NCBI GenBank assembly: GCA_034687125.1
Contig: JAQGBZ010000010.1
Coordinates: 310,001 to 374,000 of the forward strand
Length of the DNA stretch: 64,000 nt
Origin: Neelides folsomi
Taxonomy: Eukaryota > Arthropoda > Collembola > Neelipleona > Neelidae
Direction of reading: 5' to 3'
Below, in pieces: positions 14,851-39,496 of the stretch; within the stretch, counting starts at the first letter, position 1, and every line of letters starts with the position of its first letter. The notes under the pieces are model-generated. The model searched no databases, had not been told where the DNA came from, and saw only the letters and a list, made by a program, of their open reading frames with translations. The position numbers and the translations under genes are program-made.

Positions 14851-16198
14851 CGAGGGCAATTATTGTGGAGGAACCATTATTATAGTGTCATTAGCTCCGG
14901 TCGGATTAGATGGGTGAGGATAATGGAAGACAGTAGCTGGGAGAAGGTGGGAGCTTAGGGAGAAAGGTGACTTGATTTATACGCGAGAATAACTCATCTC
15001 TACAGTATTTGTCTCTGTATTTTTAATCCACCGTTGTTCCTTGAAGGATATGAAGGAATCAAAGCGCGAGGGCATGCATCTCGCGATTAATAATCCTCTC
15101 CGTCCAAGTCCGAATTCATTAGGTGGGAGAGAAGGTAAGCATAACAAGGGCCTGGCTGTCCGTGTGTTGGTTTTGAGAAGGGCTCCGCAAACATGGGGAG
15201 CGAGAAGGGCCCTTAGTAATGAAACAAAAAGGACAGGTTTTTAATTTATTACCCCATAAATTTCTTCTTGACTTCCTGTGGCTTTCAAACATTTAGAAAT
15301 TTCATTGGGAAGGAATGGAGAGTTGTCGTATCCCTTCGAGAAAGTAATTCCTCTCCGTCCGCGGTGATCCGGAATTGAATCTGAAATTGGAGTTACCTGA
15401 AGAGAGCACATTAATATCCGCTCAAAATCCTGAGGATTGATGTGGAGGGCTTTGGTAATGAGCCATTTACTTGTAGAGCAGTCCTTTGGAGGTTCTCTCG
15501 ACTTGCCGGCTCCTCTTTGTACCCAACCTCCGTCTATTATTACGGCAACTCATCATAATTCCATAATTCCCGGAGAGGAACCACTTTTCATATTAGCGGC
15601 TCAGGAGTGGGCCATTACGAGAGACGAAGTGAGCATTTAGCTCTAAACTTCCAACTGATCAATTATTCAAATCGTCTCTTGAGGTCTCCTTCGACCGGTT
15701 TACCACGTCTTCTCCATGGGCCCGGCATTCCTCCTTCTCCAAGGAATAGAATGGGGTCGGATGGACCCTCGGAGTATATTCATATTCCTCCCTCAGCCGA
15801 CCGCGAATTAGAAGGCGGTGTGGGGCTGGAAGCCGTTCCTCAACCACGCCGACCTTTCATCTCAGATTCAATTACGCGGAATGGTGAAGATGACCTGTTA
15901 TTAAGCCAAGCCTCCTTTTGTCTCTCCCAATTTACGGCCCTCCCTCCTCCTCACCACCTTTTATACTCATTTGACACGGAGAAGAGCCACCCACGCGGCA
16001 AGACAGGGAGCTGGGAATCCGTCCATCATCCTCTTCCAAAGAAGGAGAGGGTAATGAAGTGGGCCGAGAACGTGAATCAATACGCTCCTTCCGTGTTGAG
16101 GATGCCGCTCATTAAACCTCATTGTTATTGGAGACCAAGTGATTGAATTTGGCTCTCCCAGGATGCCCCGAAAAGGAATGGCGGCGAAGGGAGTTCAC

Positions 16199-16206
16199 AG
16201 GTGTGA
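16199..16206 (+). promoter_or_regulatory. T-box half-site (AGGTGTGA)
   Basis: Exact match to the consensus T-box half-site, preceded by TTCAC, in the block upstream of Tbx20. A single octamer is weak evidence. Autoregulation by Tbx20 is an inference from position only. Confidence 0.25.
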
Positions 16207-19187
16207 GAGGAATCTGTTCTTCCGCGTCCTCCGCCATCACTCATCCCCTATCGCCATCCCCATCAGATGAGCGGAGGAGATAGGGGCTCCGGAGGAGGGA
16301 ACTTCCACCGATGACACCTTAACTTTGTCACCAGGGGACGGAGGACGCGACGGCCTCCCCGCTGGACTCCGCACCGGCGGGGAACCGGGACTGGGAAGGG
16401 TTGAAGGTGACGTGCATTCCAGACGATGAGAGCAACCTGGCCGATTAAATGGAATTAACAATTCACGGGTTTGGGATTAGCCAACGTGGTCAGCTACTGG
16501 TCTCTCTCATTTGCATGAGCGGTGGGCCATTACTCACTCACGCCCATCGCGGAGTGACAATGGAGGGCTGAGGAGTTTTTCAACGGAAACACTGGGCCAG
16601 CGGGAGATGTAATTCCGTGCACAGGAGCTCCTCCGGATTTTCCTCCCTTTTGATTCCTACTTTTATTGAGAGAGTGAAGATGAGCGGTGATTTAGGTGTT
16701 CTTGGGAAGCGGCAGGGCGCGGAGGGCACAACCCGCCCGTTCCGCATCCCCACTTTTTCCCAATTTAATCTCTTAGCATACAGCGTTAAATTAGGTGGGT
16801 CTCTGAGGAGGGTCGGGTGTTTGGAGGAATGGCGGGCCCTTCCGTGCCGCCTCCTAAATGCAATCTAATATGTGTGTAATAAAATAAATGTGGAGAGCGG
16901 AGGATGCATTTATATGCTCACATTCAACGGGCGGAGAGAGAGGGGGAAGGCAGTGAGGCATGGCTTCAAACGTCTAAATTATCTTGTTGTGCTTCCCCGA
17001 TTCGGGAGCTGAGGCGGAGCCGTGTGCGAATAGCCTCTCCCGGGACTTCCATGTCACAAAAATAAATGTTTTTATCGCGGGAAACTGTCGAATTCCGTGC
17101 CTCTTCAAATGGAATAAATTAGCGAGCCCCATCACCCATCCCCCCTCGCCTGAATAAAATACTCATTACGAGACCTAAGCCCCTCTCTACAAATTTATAT
17201 ACACAACAGGCTCCCTCCGAAACCAGCTATCAATATCGGGAAATTAAACCACTCCGGACAAATTACTCTCCATGATTCCCTACACCTGTGGATCCTCCCC
17301 CCACTTCCCATTTATTAACTACTTTCCGCGAAGCCCTCTTAATAAGTCGGAGAGAGAAAAAAGGACAGTCGGTCCCTTTCTCCCTCGCTAATCCACATTC
17401 TCCCTTTCCCTAATTCCTCTCTATTTTTCTCCCCTTTCCCTTAATCAACTACACTTTTTTTCCTTGACTCATCTTTTACTCCTTATGTCTGGATGGATAT
17501 GGGTAGTGAGCGTGTTTCCAAACACTTATATTTACAGGAGCTTAACCAAATTACTCCATGGATTTTCCCAAAATGACACATTCCCCATTCTCCAAAGCTT
17601 CCCGTCATTTGATTACCTTTCCCTCTATCTCTAAATGCCTCATAATGTCGCAAGGCCTCATTCACCAGACCCAGGGAGAAAAACGTAAATCCTTTACCAA
17701 GATTAAGTTTAGCCCTTAAGAACCTCTGGTAAGAGTTTCTCTCCAAAAATGGAAATAAAAGAATGTAAAAGTGCCATAAACATTGATGAGGGAATGAGCA
17801 GCAGTGGGAGATTTTATTATGGGTCCAATTAAAAAGTAAATACTTTAAAGAGTGTTTTTATTTCAGTTTATTAATTAGATTTTTATGGGAGTTATCCCCA
17901 TTAAATATTTCCCTAATCTTTTAAAATGGAGAGGAGCAGGCTGGGAGGAATTATACATGGGTAAGGGGAAGATAGGAGATTAGACTCATATGCTTCGGTT
18001 TAATTTCGCCTCCTGCTCGAGGAAAAATGCATTATCCATATAATATTCAAGCCCGGAGTCCAAAGTGTTGGGAAGTGTGTGGAAGACGAGGGAAAGCAAA
18101 TGAAGTCGTTTTTGTCAATGGGGAGGGAAAATGATCAAAATCAGTAGGAAGATTTATAGGGCAGCGAACAACCGTCCAAGCCCCACGAACAGATAATATA
18201 AAGAAAGAAATAGAGATGCAAACAGAAGGCTCTCCTAAAGTCCAGGATTAACATTTAACAACTTTCCCCGTTCTGCTCCGACGGATTTTAATAAAAGCCT
18301 CCCTCGTCCCCATTAAAATGTCTTCATTATTGAGGTGAGCAATTTTGGGCTCACCGTCGTGGTCGGAGACCTTCGGGGTGGCGAGGATGGCACGGGGATT
18401 TCAATGCTCCCACTACAATGGAGATGGAAAAGGTAAGTTATTATTATTATGAAATGAGTCGTCGGTGTGGCCATCGGGGCCTATAGGACATCACACAACA
18501 AACAGACAGAAGGACGGTCCTTCCCCTACACGGAATTAAGGAATAGAGATAGTGTTCTTCTCTAGTAGCCCGTCTCGATCCTAAGATCCCATGATAAATG
18601 ATGGAGAATGGGTCATGATTATCAGCTTCACGAGTCCCTTCTTCCCAACGAGCAGATGTGTTCTTCTTCCCACATTGTCTCCCTTCCCAGGGGTCACTCC
18701 AGCCACACGCGGAAAAGTGAGAATTCCTTAATTGTGGCTCAGGAAAGAGACAGGAGTCCTCAGTGTGGGAATAAGTGTCAAAGAGACTATTTGAGGGATG
18801 GTCCATAGGAAGGCATACGTATAGAAGATTCGGACCCTCCGGAAAGGGAACTTCCTTTCCCGTAAAACCCTCCTTTTTTCACACCACCACTAGAGCCAGA
18901 TTTCTATCTAGATGAATAGGCCGAAGATGAGTCGAGGAGAGGAGGAGGTCCATAAACGGATGGCCATACCACACCGTTTTTTCCTCTTTCATTTAAATGG
19001 TCATGATTCGAATCAAGGAAGATAAAGATCTGGAAACATCTTCAAACTCAAACTCCACTCCATCTACCCCCATTTGATCATGAGATGGGGAGAAGGATTA
19101 CATGGTTAAAATAAAATTCAAACTTACCCAGTCCACTCAAGAAGGGAGGTGAAGTCAAATGGTGTTGTAAAGTGGGAATATAATAAC

Positions 19188-19202
19188 AATAATAATAATA
19201 AT
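19188..19202. repeat. AAT trinucleotide microsatellite
   Basis: Five near-perfect AAT units close to where the GC-richer block gives way to AT-rich DNA. Confidence 0.8.
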
Positions 19203-19400
19203 CATATTCATCCTCATTAAGCCAACCTGCACCATCTTGATGCGTGGAGGTCTTCGTATCATCAAATTCATCTGCTTTACCTACGGCTCCTTCGTGCGAT
19301 TCAACAACGGTGAACCTCTTCGTGACGTTGTAATGAGGAATGGAATGTATTGCCAATCACCAAGGACCCAACACAATGAAAATGAGTAGCTTCTTCCAAC

Positions 19401-21107
19401 GAGTTCAAATCCTTTACTCAATTTTTTGACTATAGGAAATTACATTTGAATACTGCACCGTTCTATTAAACACTTCCTATCACCATCAGCCGACCGCATT
19501 CACCATTAGCTATACAAACTTCTTCTTCCTTCTCTAACAATAGTTAAATTCAAATGTAAGCATATAGCCGTATGGTAAAAACCTTAAGCCCCATAAGAAA
19601 ATGCTCAAGAGACAAAAGTAGTTTTTTGTATGAAGTAATCCAAAAGGTTAAGACCGATCATTAATGGAATAAAATGTAAAAGTAAGTAGCTGAGCAGAGC
19701 TTAGCAAGAAATTAATGTCAAGAATTGGAGTAGTAATAAAAGTCAGAATTCATTTGAAATGAATTCCCGAATCCTTTCCAACTTCTTAATCAAATATCAC
19801 AAATTATATGAAATGATCACGATCGTTGCATTGATGAGGAAGATGAGCTTGTCCGACTTATCATTAGCGTACGTGGAATACATCGTAGCTCAAACAAACA
19901 AAAAAACGTAATATGAATAGTAAATTAAAAAAGTAGGGACCTCGCAATCTTCTCTTACGAATAACATTAAGGTAAATAAAATTAAACCTTAACAAAAACC
20001 AACGTGTACAAACATGTAAATACTTAAGTACAAACAAACTTTTAAAATGAGTTTGCACAGGAAACATTGCTATTTGAGGTAATTGATAGCATGGCATGTC
20101 TTTTGCAAATGAATCACTTAATTAAAAAGCAAAGGAACATCAGATCGGTAAATCCAAAAGGCAATTAAAGCAAATCCTCATTAACTATACGCAATTAGGC
20201 ATGCACCCACCCTAGGATTCTTTATATAATCTACCTTTATAAAATATTAAGCTTTGAATTTGTTCGGGGACTTTTCTCTCTTACTACAACAGGGTGGACT
20301 GAATAAAAAATACCATCCTGACCGGAATCTTCCCGAGGTCAAAATGACGGGCGAATTTTTTCAATTAACCCAATCGTCCTCAAGAAATCTGCGACAATGT
20401 GAGTTTTGGCAAGGAGGAGTTTCACAAATATTTTGTAAAAGTTGGCGAGTTTGAGTTTGAGACAAACGTTTCAATAGGAACGAATTTAAAATATTTCCCA
20501 AGATTTCCGACTTTTCGAACTAAAAGTCCTTTTTAATTGATCACTAAGTAGATTCATTTCTTTTCATATTGTATTAGAGAAATTGGAGTCTGTTTCGCCG
20601 TTCCGGCTCAGGTAATGCCAGATTCGGGTAGCAAATTCCCAACTCTGGGTCATAGTCATGATTTTGAAAGGTGTCGATTGGTTAATTAAAAAACTCTCCC
20701 GTCATTTAAATAATGGAAGGATTCCGTATTGTTGTAGTAAAAGCTAAAAGTCGACGGATTACGAAACTGATACTTTATAAAGATAGACCAGCAATGGGCC
20801 CGTTTCCCTACGAGTTCGTAACAATCCGTTGGCCCGAAATGTGTTTGAGGGTCATAGTATGATTTTAAAATGTGTCCGGGGGCCAGATATCGAACCCACG
20901 GTTTGTACTATTTTATACCCTTTAATAGTTTTTAATGGATAGAAGTTACAAACCAGTCGGAGACTGGCCGATTGCTGGTATCATATATATTTTTATGGTA
21001 TTAATACGGTTAATTAGTCTTTTTGAAGTTGTCAGTAACATTAGAAAAATGTTAAATGCTTCCTATTTCGTTGAGTATTATTTTAAAAAGAATGGCTGAT
21101 GACATTA
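19401..21107. other. AT-rich spacer downstream of EOGT
   Basis: Noncoding DNA between the Tbx20 upstream block and the EOGT stop. It contains an imperfect direct repeat near 20645 and 20850 (listed separately). No gene is supported. Confidence 0.5.
20645..20882. repeat. Imperfect direct repeat, possible decayed short repeat element
   Basis: The string GGGTCATAGTcATGATTTT followed by AAA(g/t)GTGTC occurs near 20647 and again near 20850, with one missing base and a few substitutions. Next to the second copy the minus strand reads GTGGGTTCGATATCTGG, resembling a pol III B box. I see no clear A box or tail. It may be a decayed SINE or MITE, or an old local duplication. Confidence 0.3.
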
Positions 21108-24100
21108 TTAAAGTTCATCATGTTGAAAATTGGTCTTTGCAATAAGTTTGATATGTTCCACGCCCTCGTTGACGATGGAGAGGAACTCGGTCGGGTCGAA
21201 GCGATAGTTGGTGTGTTTGGCATGAGAAAGCTCTTCCTTCTTCCCCGGGTTTCCCGGATCCACATCTTCCGTTGAGAGAAGATCCCGATTCCTCCACGTT
21301 AAATATTTCAACCCTCTCAACCGAGCAAGGTCTTGATAACAAAGGGCATCATCACAATTGAATCTAAATGAATGTGAAAATTAGTTTTTAACATAAATGG
21401 GCTTTTAGAGGTGTAGGTCTAATTAAATCAATTATTAAAATTTTACAATTCAAATACAACAGCCCAGTCAGGTAAAAACAAAAGATGAGTCAGGCCAGCT
21501 CCATGCATGCCAATAAGAATGTCTGTATTCTGCATCTCTTGGAGTTGTTCAACAAAGTCGGTTTTCCAATTAAAAGCCACCTATTATAATTTAAATATTC
21601 GTTTTGTAAATTAATTGAGCCAACAATTCATCTGGTTTGCAATGTGTACAATTACAATGAATAAAGGGAAGAATATTAATTACCCTTTTAACATCATACT
21701 CGGGAAATTCTTTTAATTTGTTAATCAACGCATCTTCGTTTAAAATCTTCCTATATTTTGTTTCACGACTCAGGAGCGTAATCCTGATCTTCTTCACATT
21801 GACTTTTTCCTTCATTTCAACACGAAGGCGATGGAGCAAAAAGGTGGAAAAGGCGTGGAAGAGTCCGCTGCTTCTGCAACCCCATATCTAAAACAATCAT
21901 TAGCTTTAACAAACGCATTTAAAATGACAAGGAGCTCAGGATTTAACATATTAATTAAATCAGAGACAAATTAGGGAAGTAAATAGGCGTACGTGGAATA
22001 ACCATGAGTGGAAATGAGAGAGGTTTAATAAAATGCTTTCTACAATTGTACCGTGAAACTTGAGGCATTAAAGAGGATGTTAACATACGAGAGTGGAAAA
22101 CAAGTTTGGAGGGCGAGGCTAGGATAAATGGAAACTCATATGTGGATAATACAAATTTGCTGAAAGTCGTGGTTAGGGTTGGGTCGTTCCGTGTGGGCAG
22201 ACCCAATCAACAATTCTGAGGTAAATTGAAGGTCGTAAACTCACTCTTTTAGCCAATAAAGATTTTCATTTTCTAAGCTATAAATTACACCAAATTCTAT
22301 GTTTTCTTCGATAAAATTAATCCGAGAACTTTGAACGCATAAGTGATGCTATTAGACGAAAGAAAGCTAATATTCCTCTATTACATACTTTCTGATACAT
22401 AAAAATTTGTTTAAACATTATACTTACTGTACATAAATATTGTATTTGGGCAAACACCGAGCAAGATTATCATTTTTATTGAGAGACGTGATGTTAAATT
22501 GAACAAAGTTTTACTTACATTATCTATGATAGCATTGTATAAGAATATTGGAAATTAGAAAATCCAATTTATAAACAATTTAAAATAATAGATTAAAATG
22601 AAAATCACAAGTTAAAAATTTATGACACTAACTTTTTGCCCAATAATCACTTATGCATAATGTGCATAAAGGATACTGTATATATTTCTGTATGTGTATT
22701 TTATCTGTTTAAGGTGCAAGATCAAAGTATACGATATTGTAGATCATATTATAAAAACAATTGAAATGATTATTTTCTGTGTATTAGTTGTATTTTTAAT
22801 TTTATTGACCATTTATTTAATAATTATACGATGAATTCAATTTTTAATATTACCAATATTAAAAATAGCAAATTATAATTAAAAGATTGCAGATGGTTTG
22901 GAATATGAAATTAACATATAATTTATGTGTTTAATCAAAATAAAAAATTACCAGAGGAGTATTGTAAAATAGCCCATATATCATCCTTGGCAAGAGTGGG
23001 AAAATGACGTTTTGGAAGCAAACTCTCTTCCCTTTAAAATGATTCAGATCCATTATTGGAGATGATGTAAATGCTCTATAAGCGGGAGCAAAACTAGAGC
23101 TATATTGATATGTTCTCCATATTATTATTTGATTGTCTTTTGAAAACATGTCAGAATTTCCTGTCGTTGAATTGACATGAAGAGAAGCGTAGAGATTAAA
23201 AAAGTCACAGAAATGATGATACATGTTCACAGCTGCAATAATTAAAAAGTCGGTTAATTATTTCTAAATATAATGACTTATAACTATGTTGTGTTTTTAA
23301 TTAATATAGGTGCATAGCTAGCATTATCGTAATTAAAATTTATTCTTACTCGCATCGATCTTCATAAATATAGATGGCTTCTGGACATACATATCACAAA
23401 GGCCTGAGTTTTTGTCAAATGGTTTCTTTTTCAATTTCACTAAATTTTTCAGTTCTGGTGTCCAAGATTGGAGGGAGCTCATTTGCCCAAGTGATCTCTC
23501 CAATTCCCTCTTGTTCAATTTACAGTGAGCTCCGACTTCTCCCTCTTTGAGTACATCCGTGTCGTATAACACCGGAGTGGATCGATTGGCCAAATCTCTA
23601 AAGTCAATCACGATGTTCCTCCCGCGGCAGAAAGTCATTCCTTCCGAACATTCCATCGAGGAGTCGTCCTGTTAAATATTTCATCAGTTAGAACCAAATG
23701 CAAAAAAAGATTTATACATCCTTATCACGCAATGACTAATTTCCTTACTGGATATTTAGGAACACAAATTGGAGTAATTGAATTTCGAAAATCTCGAATG
23801 TAGCCAAAATCCCCTTGTTTGAAAAATGTGTCAACTTGTTCTTTTTTCGTTTTCACCCATCCTTTATGATCACCGTCGCAAAGAGGGTTCGAATAAGAGT
23901 TTTCAGCTTTACAATTTTCTTCGTAACCCCAACACACTTTCTTTTTTACGTGCATCTGTTAAATATTATCATTATCATTAGGATTATATTTATTTAGTCT
24001 ATTAATGTTGAAATGTCCATTATTCTGTTCCATTCAAGATCATTCATCCGAGAAATAAAGTTAAAACTAATTAAAATTCCATTTATAAAATAAATGTCGC

Positions 24101-24372
24101 GATGAATGTCATTTGAACCATTGTATTAAAACATTAATCCCACTCAAAGTGGATAAAATAGGAATTTATTAGGTAATATGATAAAATACCTTATAAGGAC
24201 ATTTAGGATCTTGTGAACATTCACCGGCAAGTTCTGGGTAGTTGGAAAATAAATATGGCAAGTGATTTGATGGGAGATCAAGTTTAGCTCCGACATTTTC
24301 GCTCGTCACCTCTTCAATCACCGCCGTCAATAAACAAATAATGAGGATTCCCAAAATGAGTAAAATCTTCAT
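21108..24372 (-). CDS. EOGT: EGF-domain-specific O-GlcNAc transferase
   Basis: ER-lumenal GT61-family enzyme that transfers GlcNAc from UDP-GlcNAc to Ser/Thr of folded EGF repeats on secreted and membrane proteins such as Notch and apical matrix proteins. Seven exons: 24372-24190, 23955-23749, 23668-23350, 23232-22952, 21887-21684, 21580-21447, 21363-21108; all phases close to 527 aa, the human length as I recall it. An N-terminal signal peptide starts at the ATG at 24372 ([15 protein letters not shown]). Family landmarks in order are [53 protein letters not shown] and [16 protein letters not shown], and the C-terminus is the ER-retrieval signal HDEL. The gene looks intact. Confidence 0.97.
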
Positions 24373-36241
<11,869 letters not shown>

Positions 36242-36387
36242 GACGGCGGGAATTCGTCCCCTTTTACCTTCAAGGTCTCCCTTCCCATTTACAACTTATT
36301 CTTTTCTAAACACGAGCCAGAGATTTTTAAATCAACTGGAAAATATCCAATTCCATAATTAATATAAAATACATAACATACATTATT

Positions 36388-36393
36388 AATAAA
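36388..36393 (+). terminator. Probable junctophilin poly(A) signal
   Basis: AATAAA about 150 bases after the junctophilin stop codon. Confidence 0.45.
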
Positions 36394-39385
36394 TATTATG
36401 CATTGCGCCAAAGCATCCTCAAATGATGAAAATCTCCCATCAAAACTATATTTGCAAATTCTTACTACAAAACCAAAAAACTATGATGTAATATAATGTA
36501 GTTAAACTTTAATGATGATATTTAATAACTCGTACTCATTAATTCTTACACATACAAGAGAATACAGACGGTAAAATTACATTATAATGCCTATATTATA
36601 CAATTGATATCTTTAAGAAGCGTCATTTCACAATGACATTTTTAACTCTCAAATGGATAGTTACTTGTAATATCTATGTACATTAAGTCATAGTCCATAT
36701 TACATACTTATTTACATACATATACGGTATTTCAAACAAAATTTTCACTTTCCCGTAAAGTAGCTTAAAATAATTATTGTTGATGATATTTAGAAATTTT
36801 AAAAATATTGAAATCTTCAACACCTCTTGAATGTTGAGACGATCACCTGATAAAAAAACTACTGCCATGTTCTTATAATAATTATTAAAATATAACTATT
36901 AACTATTAAATAATTGTAACTTAATTGTAATTTCGTGAACTAAGATTAAATAGGCTAAATAAAACTAAGCTCTTTATTTGATGACCCAATATGCGTATAT
37001 TAGATTACCAGTTTTTATTACCCAAAATTTAATTGTTGGTTTAATTTTATTGTTCAATTACTTAAACCTATTATTCTTTAAGTAACTTATTAAATATCTT
37101 AATTACTATATTATTACATGTAAATTTAAATATTAACCATATGTCTACCTTTATATTAATTTAATTTAACTATGTGGAATTTAGCGTCTGTAGTTTTCAT
37201 CTATGAATATTAAGATTATGAAAATGTTATGTGTATTATACTGATACTTTCTACATAACTTTATTGAATAACTTGCAAATCAATTACATTTCATTCAAAC
37301 TCCTGTAATCATAATTTCTAGCTTATACGCACCTTATGTACTTTAAATTGTTATATTTGAAATATGTAAATTTTGAAGGCAAAGTTCACGAGTGTGTCAA
37401 ATTATCGATAAATAAGAGAATATGTAATGATGCAATGGAAGGAGAGATTTTTAATAATTGTTAATCTGTAAGTATGGAAGTTCGTGAATAAGACAGTTCT
37501 TTCTTGTATATTGTTAGGCGTGGAGTTAGTTCATCTATTTATGTTTGGAAGTCTGAGTGGAGAAGTGGCGTGAGTCTTCTTACCATTTCAATCTATAAAA
37601 AGAACCTTCTCTCAAAGTGCCAATTGCGAATGTCAAGTGGGGAGGAAGTGACCCACCCGATAGACACTCCCCACTCTCAATACGACTAGGAACTCGATCC
37701 GTTTGCAATAAACCTTTTCCTCACAGTTCTCTTTTTCGCTCATCCCATCCAAGATGATTGATTGCGGATTTAAATCAAAGTATCATCCCATATTTGCATT
37801 TTAAAAAAATATTATTAATACGTCGTCCAACATTGACTAAAATCCCCATATTTCATTCTTCCTAGAATAACTGAAGCAATTTTCCTCGTTGATATGCATT
37901 GCGTACAAAGACAATAATATCTTACCTACTAACAATGACATAACACTTCGCACTTTTTGAATTACAATAAATACCAGTGTGGCTTCTTTTAAAATAGTAA
38001 CATTTAATGTATCCAATAATGTATATAGAATACATATTTTGAGTAGTGGAAAATTTTATTAGTGTAATACAATACACTACGTAATTAATTAATTAATAGA
38101 AAGAACCATTATGTCAAAAATGAATTTAAAGCCAATAAATTCATTAGGGATCATCATATTATACTAATGTAATAAAAATCTATTATATTGAAATTGTGAA
38201 TTTTAATCAATGGCTTCCCAATGCTAAATAACCTTAAAACTGCTTTCAATGAAATATCAATTAATTTATGGTTAATTGAATTCATATGATTATACTAATT
38301 TAATCAAAGAGTTTTAACATGTGATTACATTTGCTGAATTCCTATGTACTCTATATTGAGAAAAGAAAAAGTTAAAGATGAAGAGTATATTGAACTGTTG
38401 AACAAGAGGGGAAAAGAATGCTTGAAAGCATAAAATTGGACTTTTGGCTCAAAAGATATTTATTTACCTACAGACACCTACAGACTTCCTATAGCGGAGC
38501 TGGGAGTTGTATTGAGAAGAATTTCTATTGGAATTTCCTCCAATCCTCCAAGAAAATAGAAAATGTGAGTCTTTGTCTCGTTAAGGGGCCTGGTTTATTT
38601 TTGTGATCAAAAGTAGTTAATCATGTGAAGGGTAGGAAATGGCCAATCACTCGATGATCAAAATGATGGCCAATTCATGTTAAAATGAGAAGAGAATTAT
38701 AATTAAGACCAGTCCTTTCTTAATTAACTCCCCTCGTCTTCCTCTCTTAAATTCCAGTATATAAATATAGGATCTTACATAATCTTAAGTATAAAGAGAG
38801 TGCCAGAAGAGTCGAGAATTCCCAGCACTTGCGCTTCCATCTGAACTCTCATCAGCATGGAGTGAGTGAGGACCAGCCTCTACAAATGAAATATTAATTA
38901 ATGAGTTCACAAGCTCCTTAACTTCCAAACTTTCCATGTTGTTAAACTCAAGCTAAAACTACGATATAAAAATTGCAACATTCAAAGTTCTCAAAAGAGA
39001 AGCTATTGGCAATAATGAGAGGCTTTCACTTGTAATACGAACACATACATACCAAGACAGTTTCTACATTATGAATGGAATGAATGGACATTTACTCTGA
39101 TTTATGATACTTAAAATTTTGGATTACAAAAAACACATCCTTTAGATCTCGTAACATAGTAAAGCTTGCTTTTTTGTCTTTCTTTTAAACTACCTTTACC
39201 TCACTAAAAACTTGATAATTTTTAATGAACCAATAAATATTTCAATAGGTTCAAAGAATGAAAATTCTAAAATAAATTGTGCCAAACAAGCATGGCATTA
39301 ATAAGTTTTTGAAACATTAAGAGCGTGTATAACTTTATTATAATCCAAACGTATATTTTATCTCCTAAATATTAACAATTTCGCA

Positions 39386-39391
39386 TTTATT
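39386..39391 (-). terminator. Probable RAB3GAP1 poly(A) signal
   Basis: AATAAA on the minus strand about 105 bases past the RAB3GAP1 stop codon. Confidence 0.45.
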
Positions 39392-39496
39392 TAATTCGAA
39401 CGATTACACAATTAATAAAATTTAAAAATTACAATGTAATAATGCAAGATATTTAAACTTGAAGATAGTCATATTAAATGGCACAATTCCCTCGGC

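Larger units (their letters stand above)
7932..19400. other. GC-richer noncoding block upstream of Tbx20
   Basis: About 11 kb without a supportable gene. By eye it is clearly richer in G and C than the DNA to its right, and full of short open frames in all phases that lack ATG starts, family similarity and matching splice sites. The composition continues that of the Tbx20 introns, and the block abuts the Tbx20 5' end, so I infer a cis-regulatory landscape. It contains small AT (8398-8411), TG (14839-14850) and AAT (19188-19202) microsatellites and a T-box half-site at 16199. Confidence 0.5.
36242..39496. other. AT-rich spacer between convergent JPH and RAB3GAP1
   Basis: About 3.2 kb of very AT-rich DNA with no supportable gene. 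It holds the probable poly(A) signals of both flanking genes (36388-36393 on +, 39386-39391 on -). Confidence 0.6.

Noticed and set aside
15607-16146. 179-codon plus-strand open frame in the Tbx20 upstream block
   Set aside because: It starts at GTG rather than ATG, has Pro/Ser/Arg-biased composition from GC-rich DNA and no family motif or splice context; long chance frames are expected in this composition.
17483-17746. 87-codon minus-strand frame that looks protein-like
   Set aside because: It lacks a splice acceptor or an adjoining exon, starts at a non-ATG codon and shows no family similarity I can name.
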